A DNA stretch of 64,000 nt from Lyophyllum atratum (taxonomy: Eukaryota; Basidiomycota; Agaricomycetes; Agaricales; Lyophyllaceae): the NCBI GenBank assembly GCA_014905825.1, contig JACGCN010000069.1, positions 62,001 to 126,000 of the forward strand, in the 5' to 3' direction. The translations under genes were made by a program, and so were the position numbers. Positions 46,515 through 56,261 of the stretch are shown here, in pieces; position 1 is the first letter of the stretch; every line of letters starts with the position of its first letter. The notes beneath the pieces were generated by a model that searched no databases, had not been told where the DNA came from, and saw only the letters and a list, made by a program, of their open reading frames with translations.

Positions 46515-46785
46515 GCGGTTTCCGAACTGGCAAGGTTCTCCTCGGCAGGGACGACGCCGCTCCTCTGCTGCAACGCCACCTCGACTATCCGCAAGACCTC
46601 ACGCCTCCGACCCATCTGAGGAGACCGAAGATCGCGCATTCTTCATCAGGTATTACGTCTCGACGGCGCGGGATGCTCGTCATTCCGAGGTTCAGTTCGA
46701 GACCAGCGGGAAGGATGTCTTCCCTTTTGGACGGGACCAGCTGTCGGTTGGAGCTCGTTCACAGGGCGGCATATGATCGTGTGGG
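46515..46785 (+). pseudogene. Broken fragment of the conserved hypothetical gene at 62-63 kb
   Basis: The plus-strand frame reads SDPSEETEDRAFFIRYYVST, ARDARHSEVQFETSGKDVFP and FGRDQ, matching PDPSRETEDSVFFVRDYVST, ARRSRYFELQFEDSGEDVFP and FGEGE in the intact minus-strand gene at 62183-63201. Upstream, in another frame, PLLQRHLDYPQDL matches VLQRDLEHWRAHPQDL, and the end (LELVHRAAYDRV) is again in another frame, so at least two frameshifts are present. Only the last exon is represented, so it cannot produce the full protein. Confidence 0.75.
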
Positions 46786-47217
46786 ACCCGAGCCTCAGTC
46801 GTGGTAGTTTGAAATCTAGTACTATGCGCGCCTCTTCTTTCTATTGCACTGACTTCATTTGTTTTCCCGCGCCCTACACGATCTCTAAGTTACAGGTGCT
46901 TTCAGTCTTAGTCGTACGTAGCACTCTTCCTACCATTCGTATCAGCGGAGCTTGCAAGTAATAATTGTTCACGGGGGGAGTAGCGGGGATGGATTTCTTG
47001 GGTCTTACCACAGACGGAGTCAAGGTAGTCTTTAGAAGCTTGAATTGTCTTGAGATAGTTACGATACTTCATGCATCGGGCTTGGTCTCTTGGTCTGTGA
47101 CTACCTCACCATGCCTGCGCTCCTGGTGCTACACCGATGCGTTCATAGTCATGATCAATACCATAACTCATGTATCTGGCCCCTCATTGCGAAATTCGCA
47201 AAGACGAAGCGACAAAA
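46786..47217. other. Intergenic, 3' side of F-box gene 3
   Basis: No gene, repeat or RNA signal seen. Confidence 0.4.
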
Positions 47218-48873
47218 TCATGTACGTAGTTGGATATAGCCACTAACGTTCTTTATCCAATATCCTTCTTGGTACCAACCCAACGTCTGGGAAAAATCAA
47301 ACTCTGGTTCCGTTACCTGCGTGCGAAGGCTCAGCCCTGACTCCGTGGTTCCGCAGCTATTATCGTCCCTGTCGTAATTCCAGGGCCCGAGCTCCTCTCG
47401 AATGGCCGCGAACACCGTTTTCGCGCAATCCGTCAACTCCGCCTCATCACTACACCAGTACAACGAAACAGACTGCAACTGGCTGTGACGAGATGTGCTG
47501 GTCGTCCACAGCCTAATGAGGTCAACGAAAGCCTTGGAGATCTGCACTGGCTCGTCAACATCCCAGTCAGAAATTGCGATGGCAAATGACTCGAGATTAG
47601 GCAGGGAAGGCACTGGGTGCGTATCTCCCATCCCTTGCAGCAATATCTCAAGGATATCTTCCGGCGCCATCTCGGGGATCTGTAGCCCTAATTTCTCCAG
47701 TGATGTACAGGTCGTGAGAAGATGGGCAAGCTCGTCGGCTTCGGGGAAGACGTTCGAAAGCACAAGGCAGCGCAGCGGAATTTGTCCACCAGAGGAGATT
47801 GTAGAGAGGATAGGGATTAACGGAAATTCGAACTCCGAGCCTGAGTCAACCGAGAAATCAAGAGTCTGTATGGATGGGAACTTGAGCTTGGACAAGGTCT
47901 CCGCCACGATGTTTTCCTCCACGGTGCTACCCTCCCCGGAACCCTCCAGCATTAGTCTAAGCACCGCCAAGTGTTCGTATGTGATGGTACTCTCGGGAAT
48001 CGTGGAGCCGTCAGTGACGAGCGACTGTTCCAGATCCACTGTAAACGACCCGCTGTAAAGACCCACACACTGACATATGATTCGCGAAAATGTCTGCGCT
48101 GACATGGGGCACGGCATATCCAGCCGCGTCAGGCGCCCCCACGGGAATGCGAATAGTGAAGAATCGTCGACGATGCCTGAGGGGACACCAATCAACGCAT
48201 TGCGTAATGTCGGCGCCGCATCGAAGACAGTCACAGGAACCATCTCTGCTGGAGTGAACTCGTCGACCCTCAGAAAGAGTGTCGCCAGCGATGGAACACT
48301 TCCCCTGGGCAATGTCAAAAACGGAGCGAGGTCTCCAAGACTTCGCACGCTAAAGCGGAGCTCGACGAAGCGATGTGAAAGGAGTGATATTTCTTGTACG
48401 ATAGTCCTCGAGATCTCACCGAAGGGATGTTGGACATTGTGTAGCGAAAATGTCAATGGCTGGACCTTGGCACGACTAAACCAGGTCGTGATTAATGTCG
48501 TGAAAAGCTCCGAGTCTTCGCAAGGAAGTTGGGCATAGTAGGTATCGATGTTCAGGGAAAGTGACTTCCAGAGGCTAGACGTGGAGAGAGCTGCTGCCCT
48601 CCATGCCGAGGAGACTTGACTCACGCTCAGAGGAGCCGCTGTTCGTCGCGGGCTTCCATGTTCCGATAAGTCACTATAGGAGAAGATTTCGGCGAGGATA
48701 TCCAAGGGAAGCACATGCATGCGCGTGAGGAACGACCTGCAGTAATCAACCTCCCCCTTCCTTTTCGACTGACGAGTTTTGAGGGTCTTCAGCTCATCCA
48801 TAACCCGGTTCATCTGGAGCTGCAGACGCAGCACGTCAGTTTCCATACTGAGGACCTCGGCAACCCCCTTCAT
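47218..48873 (-). CDS. F-box-type protein 3 (about 551 aa)
   Basis: A single frame on the minus strand. The first in-frame ATG gives MKGVAEVLSMETDVLRLQLQ, a heptad-like helix, then LKTRQSKRKGEVDYCRSFLT, the F-box-like motif VLPLDILAEIFSYSDLSE, and VSQVSSAWRAAALSTSSLW, the usual segment after the F-box. Leucine-rich repeats follow (LPRGSVPSLATLFLRVDEFT, FPWGRLTRLDMPCP, LAHLLTTCTSLEKLGLQIPE) to WYQEGYWIKNVSGYIQLRT. The open frame extends upstream without an ATG to a good splice donor (AG|GTGGGT at 48978), so a non-coding or short coding 5' exon is likely. It is only distantly related to F-box genes 1 and 2 and lies left of duplicated block B. SCF adaptor function is inferred. Confidence 0.8.
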   Translation of the reverse strand: MKGVAEVLSMETDVLRLQLQMNRVMDELKTLKTRQSKRKGEVDYCRSFLTRMHVLPLDILAEIFSYSDLSEHGSPRRTAAPLSVSQVSSAWRAAALSTSSLWKSLSLNIDTYYAQLPCEDSELFTTLITTWFSRAKVQPLTFSLHNVQHPFGEISRTIVQEISLLSHRFVELRFSVRSLGDLAPFLTLPRGSVPSLATLFLRVDEFTPAEMVPVTVFDAAPTLRNALIGVPSGIVDDSSLFAFPWGRLTRLDMPCPMSAQTFSRIICQCVGLYSGSFTVDLEQSLVTDGSTIPESTITYEHLAVLRLMLEGSGEGSTVEENIVAETLSKLKFPSIQTLDFSVDSGSEFEFPLIPILSTISSGGQIPLRCLVLSNVFPEADELAHLLTTCTSLEKLGLQIPEMAPEDILEILLQGMGDTHPVPSLPNLESFAIAISDWDVDEPVQISKAFVDLIRLWTTSTSRHSQLQSVSLYWCSDEAELTDCAKTVFAAIREELGPWNYDRDDNSCGTTESGLSLRTQVTEPEFDFSQTLGWYQEGYWIKNVSGYIQLRT

Positions 48874-49689
48874 GCAGAAGGTCCAAAGTGTCCGACTTTG
48901 TGCAGCGGACGGTCGATGGTTAGTGTGTTCCAGGTCCCTAGTTATTTCCGTCGGGTCCCAATCTTCAGGAATACCCACCTAGAACACGACCTTTAGCACA
49001 TTATTGGAACGAGCGTGTTTGAGAAGATACACACGTCAGGTATTGTTGTTGTGGAGGTGTTCTCGAGCCATTCTAAACGGGTGATGATCTCTGAGGACAG
49101 TAGTGGAACTGAAGTCAATTCGTCAAACGTGTATCTTTCGTTGGCAGGTAGACTTAGATACGCACTACCCACTATAAAGAAAAGGAGTGAAGAGACCCGT
49201 CTCAGGGCTAGTGATTCAACAATCGACACGTGGGTGGTTTGGACGCACTGATCTGATCTTGCTGGGTTGCGAGCGTCGTCCATATCTGAGAATCGCAACA
49301 CGATCCTTCGCTTGAAGCCATCCAATCCTTAGACTTGGCCAGAATGGCGGCGGCAAGTTGGTGAGTTGAGACCGAGTCGAAAGTTGGTTTACAATTGGTT
49401 CAGAGAGAGGGCAAACAAGCACTAACAAGCGTAGCATCGCAGTCACAGAAGGGCAGGGTTCGACTTGCGCGCAGAAAGTTAGTTTTCGCAGAGCCCAACT
49501 TGTTATTCCTCATCGCAGACAACGCCAAAACACCCAAGCATGACCTTTCCAAAAGCCATCGAGCTTACTTCTTTTTTCACTTACACGCCATGAATTCTCT
49601 CGCCCGCATCCTCATCCTCATATCTTCAAAAGGTGACCCGAATGCACCTCACCAAGTTTAGATTGAATGCGTGGTATATGCCAGGGAGT
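48874..49689. other. Upstream region of F-box gene 3, no other gene
   Basis: Open frames on both strands (48993-49325 minus, 49395-49661 plus) show no domain. It probably contains the 5' exon and promoter of F-box gene 3. Confidence 0.35.
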
Positions 49690-50830
49690 ACCCAATTTCG
49701 AAAATTGTAAAGGCATGTTGTGTCGGGGATGATCAGCCGCATATAAAACCAAAGGAAAGGAAGCATACACGGAGGTATACATCGCCCATCTAGTTGCCTC
49801 CCCACCCATTACTGATCCGAGATTCCCCACCGTCCGCCCCATTCTGCTTCAAAGTCCGTAATCGTCATTTTTTCCAGATTCTTCGAGGACTGATTGTCCA
49901 GGCGGAGGGACACTCTCCTGCCTCGTAAGCCCCACTCGGATATAGGTTTTAGTCACCGATGCAATCGACGCCGAAGGAAAGTAGTGGATGAGGCCGAGAA
50001 GGGAGTGACGGAAAGAATGATCGCTATGCCCTGACCAAACGATAGAGAGGCTGGGAACGGCCACCTACGATAAGAGAACACTCAGCCCCAGCCGAGGTCC
50101 AAATTGTGGGGAGCACGTACCTCGAGTCCATCCTCCTCTTTATCGACATCTCGTTACACTGCTCCAACTCCTCTTCTGTCGCCTTCCATACATGGTCAAG
50201 CGGCAGCGATCGCAATCGAAGATGGAGGTGGCGACGATGGTGGAAGAGGAATGAGATGATAAGTGCTGGTGTTGGGAATGATCAGCCGCGTATAAAACTA
50301 AAAGGGAACGTAGCATACATCGTAGTACAGACGTGGCGACGATGATGGAAGGGGAATGAGACGGTAGGTGCTGGTGTTGGGAATGATAAGGCGCGTATAA
50401 AACTAAAAGGGAACGTAGCATACATCGTCGTACACCTCGCCCGTCGAGTCGTCTCTGTTGCCTTCCCACCGCTTACTGATCCAGCATACCGCCCCATTCC
50501 GCCCCGAAGTCCCACGTGTTCGCCGTTTTTTTGAGAACCTTCAAGGACTCATTGTCCTGGTCCAGGCGGAGGGACACTGGCGTCTCCTGCCTCGTAAACC
50601 CCACCCGCACAGACGTTGTAGTCGTTCGACGTGCGAAGCCTGCCTGACGCCTGACCGACGCCGAAGGAAGGTCGTGGATGAGGCCGAGAAGGGAACGTTC
50701 ACGATGCCCTGACCGAACGACTGGGAAAAAGCTGCACCTGCGAGAAGAAAACACTTAGCCCCGAACGAAGTTCGATTAATTGTGGGGAGCACATACCACG
50801 GGTCGACCCTCCTCCTCCTCCTCAACATGT
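49690..50830. repeat. Segmental duplication, copy B, left part (R1 and R2 blocks)
   Basis: The order from left is an R1 core at 49728, R2 at 49850-50125, R1 cores at 50278 and 50381, and R2 at 50510-50800. The same order (R2, R1 array, R2) occurs in copy A at 35760-38020, but with five R1 units there against two here. The two adjacent units at 50278 and 50381 are only about 100 bases apart, so at least one is truncated. Confidence 0.8.
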
Positions 50831-51632
50831 CGTTATCCCCTCTCCGGCCGCATTCGTCATCGCCATCCCAGACCCCGGATAGCGACGTCGGCCTCCATTT
50901 CCCTTGGCTTCGCGCCCGATGATGAGCTATGCTAAACCTCGGCATGACGACAGTGGTCGAGAAGTTGCGATTGGCAGCGAACGTAGATGGATCGAGTTCG
51001 AACTCAGGTCCGAGGCGGGGGCGGAGCCAACCAGCAGGGGAAAGATAGGCATGCCGTCTCGTACGCGAGCTCAGTGATTCCCTCGATCTGGGAGCATCCT
51101 TTAGACAGAATAAGGAACGAAAAGAAAATATGGTGGTACATACTGGTCATGGGGGATATATCTTCCTCGAACTCGACTCTGCGTTTCTGGCGACGTGGAG
51201 CACGGAAGGGTAAGGGAGAGCGTGATTAGGGTTGTAGGGATGTATTCCGGAGGTGCCGTGCTATCGTAGGGCCACGCTAGCTAAATCAAGGAAGATTTGG
51301 AGATTGGATAAGGACGGACCTGTCCACAGGCCCTGTTGGCGCGAACTCAAGCTCAAGCCCCACCCGCCATTCCTTGCTGCCCTAGCCTTCCTGTGCCACC
51401 CCTAGAAGGATCCCAGTGTGCGGTGCTGCCATCGCGTAGGACACCGTGTATGCGATATCGGAGTTCGGGGAGGCAAAGGCTCGATATCGGGTCAGTTCGC
51501 TCAGGCTGCTGGGATTTGGGGCAGGGACGAGGGTGAAAGAAGAAGTTTGAATTGTGGGTCTCAGAGCTGTAGAAGCGGACATTGCGAGGTTCCAGTCAGC
51601 GTTGTGAGTTGGGAGAACGGACAAGGGTGTTG
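50831..51632. repeat. Segmental duplication, copy B, middle part (blocks S and R4)
   Basis: Matches 38040-38847 over its whole length with scattered substitutions and small indels, including TTGCGATTGGCAGCGAACGT, CTTTTAGACAGAATAAGGAA, CACCCGCCATTCC and AGAAGCGGACATTGCGAGG. No intact gene inside; frames differ between the copies. Confidence 0.8.
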
Positions 51633-51640
51633 ATGTTCAT
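51633..51640. other. Left target-site duplication ATGTTCAT
   Basis: Eight bases directly before the element's CAGGG end; the right copy at 52980-52987 is ATGTTGAT (seven of eight identical). Confidence 0.75.
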
Positions 51641-52979
51641 CAGGGAATTGCCGCCAATGTTGTATGGTATAGCGGACTTCGCAATTAGATCAAAACAATA
51701 GGGTCGCATCATAACAGATAGTCCTCGCTTGCGACATCTTACAATAAGATTGCAAGATGACCACTATTCTACTTCAGAGCTTGTGCAGTTATAACAAAAC
51801 CTTCAACAACCCCATGATTTCCTATGATTTCCCGTCGACGAAAAAACCTCCAAGTCCATTTCAAACTCAGAACTCAACATCCATCAACAGTTCCGTTTTT
51901 CTCCTTCCCTCTCCCTCCCTCTCCCTCCCTCACCCCCGTCGTCGCCCTTTTCCTCTCCCATCGCCTGGTCTACCCTCGAACTCCCATTTCTGTCTCCACC
52001 ACGACCTGTGTATCCATTGTCGGATGTCGTGTGATGTTTTCTCATCTATCATTGTAACAACCGCGAAGTCTGGAGGCCGCTCGCTGGCTTTTGGATTCAC
52101 TGAAGGCACAACCTAGGGATGTGGCTGCGCGACCTCGAGGACCCCATGGAATGGCCTGCCGATGTGAATCCTCTACGTACATCAAGACATGGAACATGGA
52201 CAGAGCAACGGCATTTGAGGATACCAGGACCAAGGACTTTGGCACCACAAGACCACGAGGACTGAGACTACGGCTGAATGGTTTTGCGAGCGTACATGGA
52301 CCAGGAGTCCGTGACATTTTCGAATCGAGGTCGAACCTATTCGCTGGGGACGAGAATGGGATCAACGAAGCCTGGGATACACTTATTTGGCTTCAGTATC
52401 CTTGTTGGCCGCGAATTGGACCGACCGTCGTGCCCGCCGGTGGAGTTTGTTCCGACATGCGGTGGCCGAGCTGCCTGAGATATCTATTTCTCCTCTTGCA
52501 TCGTTCCCCGATGTGAATACTCGGGATCTCGCGGACAGAGCCGAGGACTGGAGCGACGACTATCGGACGGCGACCCGCGACCGTCAATCATGTATTGGGA
52601 ATGGTACTCAACCAAGATGGGCATGACAAGCACCATTCAACAAGTCTGGCGGTTGTGTTGTGTCTAGTACCGTTACGCCATTTATACTGTAGCTACTCGT
52701 TAATGCATGTTGATTTTGTTTTTACCGTCTTTCGTGTCTCGTGAGCAGAAATAGTTATAAAATTGAAAGGAACGGGCGGGAATACAGGCCGGCCCATGCC
52801 ACATGCACACAAGGCTAGTAGACATCTTGCAATAGATTGTCGGAATTAAGTTTTTGACTTGATGGAGAAATCTCTTACAAGGTGACATACAATAATTATA
52901 CATGTTGCAAATATTTTGCGGGTTCGCAAGGCAATATTATGACGTTGCGATGGATAGCTATAATCGCGACAATTCCCTG
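51641..52979. mobile_element. hAT-like non-autonomous DNA transposon, 1339 bp
   Basis: The left end is CAGGGAATTGCCGC; the reverse complement of the right end is CAGGGAATTGTCGC, so the terminal inverted repeats match at 13 of 14 positions and begin with the CAGGG typical of hAT elements. An 8-bp target duplication flanks it, the hAT length. The duplicated copy A shows the same flanks joined without the element (38848-38855), proving insertion after or during the duplication. No transposase (no hAT dimerisation domain or catalytic motifs) is seen; internal frames such as 52091-52516 are not recognisable. The right subterminal region is AT-rich, with a palindrome-like TTGCGGGTTCGCAA near 52916-52929. 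A CT-rich microsatellite (CCCTCTCCCT)n lies at about 51904-51931. Confidence 0.8.
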
Positions 52980-54010
52980 ATGTTGATATGTAGACTCAAG
53001 ATGTAGCCAAACAAATCCTGTGATGTCATTTCTTATTATACTTTTCGCCCCGTTCACACCATACAACACAAGATGCCGTTGAAGATACTCTGTAATCCTC
53101 CAAAAGACATAGACTGGGAGGTCAGTGAAGGGGCGGGCCCTCCCATGTGGTCCAGTAGCATGGTGAGTGCCTTATCCGTCTCTCACCGCCGTGTCTCCTC
53201 TGACAGTGGTCGTTTCGTTGAGTTCAGACCCTCTGCGGCCTCAGGATACAGCGCCAACGCGACTCTCAGATGGGGACATTAGGATGGACGAGAAATCCCC
53301 GGCGGATGGGAGTTGGACACAACCTCGACGAGCGACGCGTCAGGAACCTCCGGGGTATGCTCCTGCTCGTCTTGAGGCTTAGATATATGCACTGATATTC
53401 ATGCTTGCACACGTGAGAGGAGATCCGAGTGGCACCGGAGGGATAGTGGTGGGAGGAATGGCGGCCGCGCATGGCGCTTACACACTCGCTTGGTGAGGAT
53501 GCTGGGTCCCACTTGAAACGTTCGTTCATTTCATACTTAGTGGTTTCCACTGATCGTTATCTATAGCATCCCTCTGCTTCCAAGTGGTACGAAAGAAGGT
53601 GATTACTGGCTAACGGTCGTACAGGCTATTCTGAATCCGAGATGGTATGTGCCTCATCAGCTCGTGCATCGCCCATCTCTGTAACGATTATCTCTAGTAG
53701 CCTCGATCCCAACTGTCGCCCCCAGCACTCGCCATTTGAATACTGCGAAATTCGAACGAGTACGAGTCACACACACCATGCAACGCCTGTCCAAATCCAC
53801 CCGCTGTAAAATCTCCTTCGTCACACGCGTCGCCAACCCCCCTGCGGCCCCCGTTCTTCGTGGAGCGATCCCATGAGAATCTAAATGATGCTCGCAGTAC
53901 CCGTGGTCCCTCCGTCCAACCCTTCCATGTACACCGGTTCTTGGAATCTCACCACGCGGCCTCCGATGTCTGAGAGAGTTCGATGTGCCGAGGAGGTGGA
54001 CTGCGTAGGG
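52980..54010. repeat. Segmental duplication, copy B, right part (block R3) with right target duplication
   Basis: Starts with the right target-site copy ATGTTGAT (52980-52987), then follows 38856-40000 closely: AGCCAAACAAATCCTGTGAT, TGGTGAGTGCCTTA, GGATACAGCGCCAACGCGAC, AGATATATGCACTGATA, GATGGTATGTGCCTCATCAG, CCAACCCTTCCATG. A third, inverted copy of its right half lies at 63545-63900. Confidence 0.8.
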
Positions 54011-54239
54011 AAGGACGGATGGGAAGTTGTAACAGGGTATCGAAGTGCAAGTACCAGGAGCCTTCGTGCGCCTGGAAGGAAGTGCGTCTGAGTCGCGGGA
54101 TTGGGACGTCGACCATGACCTTGATGAATAAACGTGGATTCTTCGCTATATGATCACACGGCGCCTTCCTCGCGTACGACCCATCGCGATGTCCTAGTAG
54201 GAGTCTCGCTCATCATGGATGTGCAGGGTGCATACGCAT

Positions 54240-54560
54240 ACTGGCGACTATGCATCTTGAGAGAAAGGGTGACGATGATGCTAAGAAGGAGCGGCTGCGA
54301 CCGCGATTGGAGATGGATGTGGCGACGATGGTGGAAACAGGAATGAGATGTTAGTATTACGCGCTGACGTTGGGAATGATCAGCCGCACATAAAACCACA
54401 GCACACCTCGTTGTATGTATCGCCCATCGTTTCCCTCTGTTGCCTCCCCAGCATCTCACCAATCCAATAGACTGTCCGATTTACGTGGGTGTCAGGACAA
54501 CAAATGCCAACATCGCCCGGGTCCCAGTCGGCGTTACGAGTCGAGGCTGATAAATAAAAT
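54240..54560. repeat. Single R1 unit followed by an R4-like piece
   Basis: GGAGCGGCTGCGACCGCGAT, GGAATGATCAGCCGCACATA, ACCTCGTTGTATGTATCGCC and TTGCCTCCCCAGCA mark one R1 unit (core at 54374). GGGTCCCAGTCGGCGTTACG at about 54520 resembles R4 (GAGGTTCCAGTCAGCGTTGT at 51591). Confidence 0.7.
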
Positions 54561-54847
54561 GAATGATCAGGATGCAAAATTTTAAATGGATATCTTACTC
54601 GAAACGTACCTCGAGCTCTATGTCCCACCCGAATCCCAATGACGTGGGGTGTAACGTCTTGAAGGAGGAACAGGGAATCGGGGGGGTACCAACTTCAAGG
54701 GTCTCGTCCCGGAGTTAGCTCAGGTAACTCCTCTGACCGACAGAGAAGGTTCAAGGACGGCAAGCTGGGGTAGCAAGGTGCAAATGGTCTGTTGCTGAAG
54801 GAGGCTATCTATAGCAATGGTGGACGCGTCCATGTCCGAAATCTCAT
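54561..54847. other. Spacer before the tRNA gene
   Basis: No gene seen. Confidence 0.4.
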
Positions 54848-54949
54848 GGGCTCTTGGCACAGGGGTAGCGCGCACGCTTCGCATTACCTGAGCTTATCAG
54901 TGTTGCTTCAACTTGCGTGAGGTCGTGGGTTCAATTCCCACAGTGTCCA
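54848..54949 (+). tRNA. tRNA-Ala, anticodon CGC, with 30-base intron
   Basis: Acceptor strand GGGCTCT (54848-54854) pairs with AGTGTCC (54942-54948), including the G3:U70 wobble that marks alanine tRNAs, and the discriminator is A (54949). D-arm GCAC/AGGGGTA/GCGC, anticodon stem CACGC (54873-54877) with GCGTG (54915-54919), loop TT-CGC-A plus T. The intron at 54884-54913 starts one base after the anticodon, the standard position for nuclear tRNA introns. Variable loop AGGTC; T-arm GTGGG/TTCAATT/CCCAC with a perfect B box (GGTTCAATTCC). Mismatches: U5-U68 in the acceptor and A12-C23 in the D stem. It decodes GCG codons. Probably functional, though the two mismatches leave some doubt. Confidence 0.9.
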
Positions 54950-54952
54950 ACC

Positions 54953-54959
54953 TTTTTTT
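54953..54959 (+). terminator. RNA polymerase III terminator (T7)
   Basis: A run of seven T three bases after the end of the mature tRNA-Ala sequence. Confidence 0.85.
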
Positions 54960-56261
54960 ATTACGTGCCTTTCATCCACTGACGTTCAAAGTTAGATTTA
55001 GTAGCACTGGCAGCCTGACTGCCGCTTTCAAAAATCGAAGTTCAGGCCCTGAAAACTTCCTCACGCCGCCCACGTAACAAACAGGACGTCTAGCTTATTT
55101 ACGGGATCTCTCTATTTCTCCCGAAAGGCTACCTTGATCCGCGAGTGTTTCTTCACGTCTTCAACCCATAGTGTTATTAGTATATGGGAGTCGCACGACT
55201 CGGACTCGCACCCGTGGATTGGCATGGGCATCTTATCTTGAGGGCGAATCCCAATGGAAACAGTGACCAGAAATTGGGTTGAGGTGTCGATGTTGGGACC
55301 GGTCGGGGTAGGGTTGAGACAGAGGGGAACGAAGTATCGTGGTAGGGAGTACCCAGGTGATCGTGCGTCGTCCCCGAGCAAGATCGGACCGCATGCGATA
55401 TCTCGCACGCGTCGCGCTTCTGAACTGGGTTGGATGGCTGATATGGATTGAGACAGGCGACGGATGTTGTTACCTGGATCGAAAAATGGTGTACCGCGCG
55501 ATGCGCGTATGATGAATGGAGACGTTGCGGTTCGGTGGGGAGGTGGAATTCGAGAGACGGGGCGGGCAATTTGATTGGTCAAGTGAGGTGGGAGGATGAG
55601 GCGGGAGTTTTGGGCGGACTGGAGTGCTGGTAGGAGATGCGACGTAGAGGACGTACGACGTGCCTTGTGATTATTAGCCTTCCACATTTTGTTCGAGTAC
55701 TTTGATTTCTCTGTGTCGTGAGTCGACTCTATATGCCATTTCGGGAGGGGGAGGAAAGCTAAGATCCAGTCGTAGGATTCGTGGTGTGTTCTTCACGATC
55801 GAAGATGCTTTCGACCGAGAGTTTCTTGAGCATACAGATGTGAGATATGATCTGAATAACTTGAGAGCGACGAGTACTTGGTCGAAAATTTGAAGGGATC
55901 GCTCTTCTTACTGTATTGCAAGTGAGTGGGTCGCTTAAATATGTAAACGCTGGATGTACGAGTTGTCCGTGCCAACTAGCGCTATACCTTCCTGTCCTGT
56001 CATCGGTCTGTCGATGACTGCTGTGAAATGGTTGCGAGAAAGACATATCATACGGAAGAATAGACGATTCTGACGAACGCTACCAGGCACCTGAGGCACG
56101 AAGAGATCAAGAACAACGTGCTGACATCGTGGGAGTGGCGGGAAAAGAGATAGCCGAAAAGTTGCCGAGCTCTATTTGTACATATTTCGTATCCAGGGCC
56201 CTTTGATCACAATTTTGGCAAGGGGGAGCACAACAACTTCAAGAGCCCATCGTTCGCGGCG
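54960..56261. other. Intergenic; one unassigned 191-codon minus frame
   Basis: A minus-strand frame from ATG 55687 to 55112 (MWKANNHKARRTSSTS ... HSRIKVAFREK) is open but has no recognisable domain and mixed composition. I do not claim it as a gene. The last few hundred bases form the upstream region of the PHD-SET gene. Confidence 0.35.

Noticed and set aside
52091..52516. 141-codon frame inside the transposon as a transposase
   Set aside because: None of the hAT catalytic or dimerisation motifs can be seen, and the element is too short for an intact hAT transposase with ends.
55112..55687. 191-codon minus-strand open frame as a gene
   Set aside because: No recognisable domain, uneven composition and no splice or promoter support; left as unassigned intergenic sequence.
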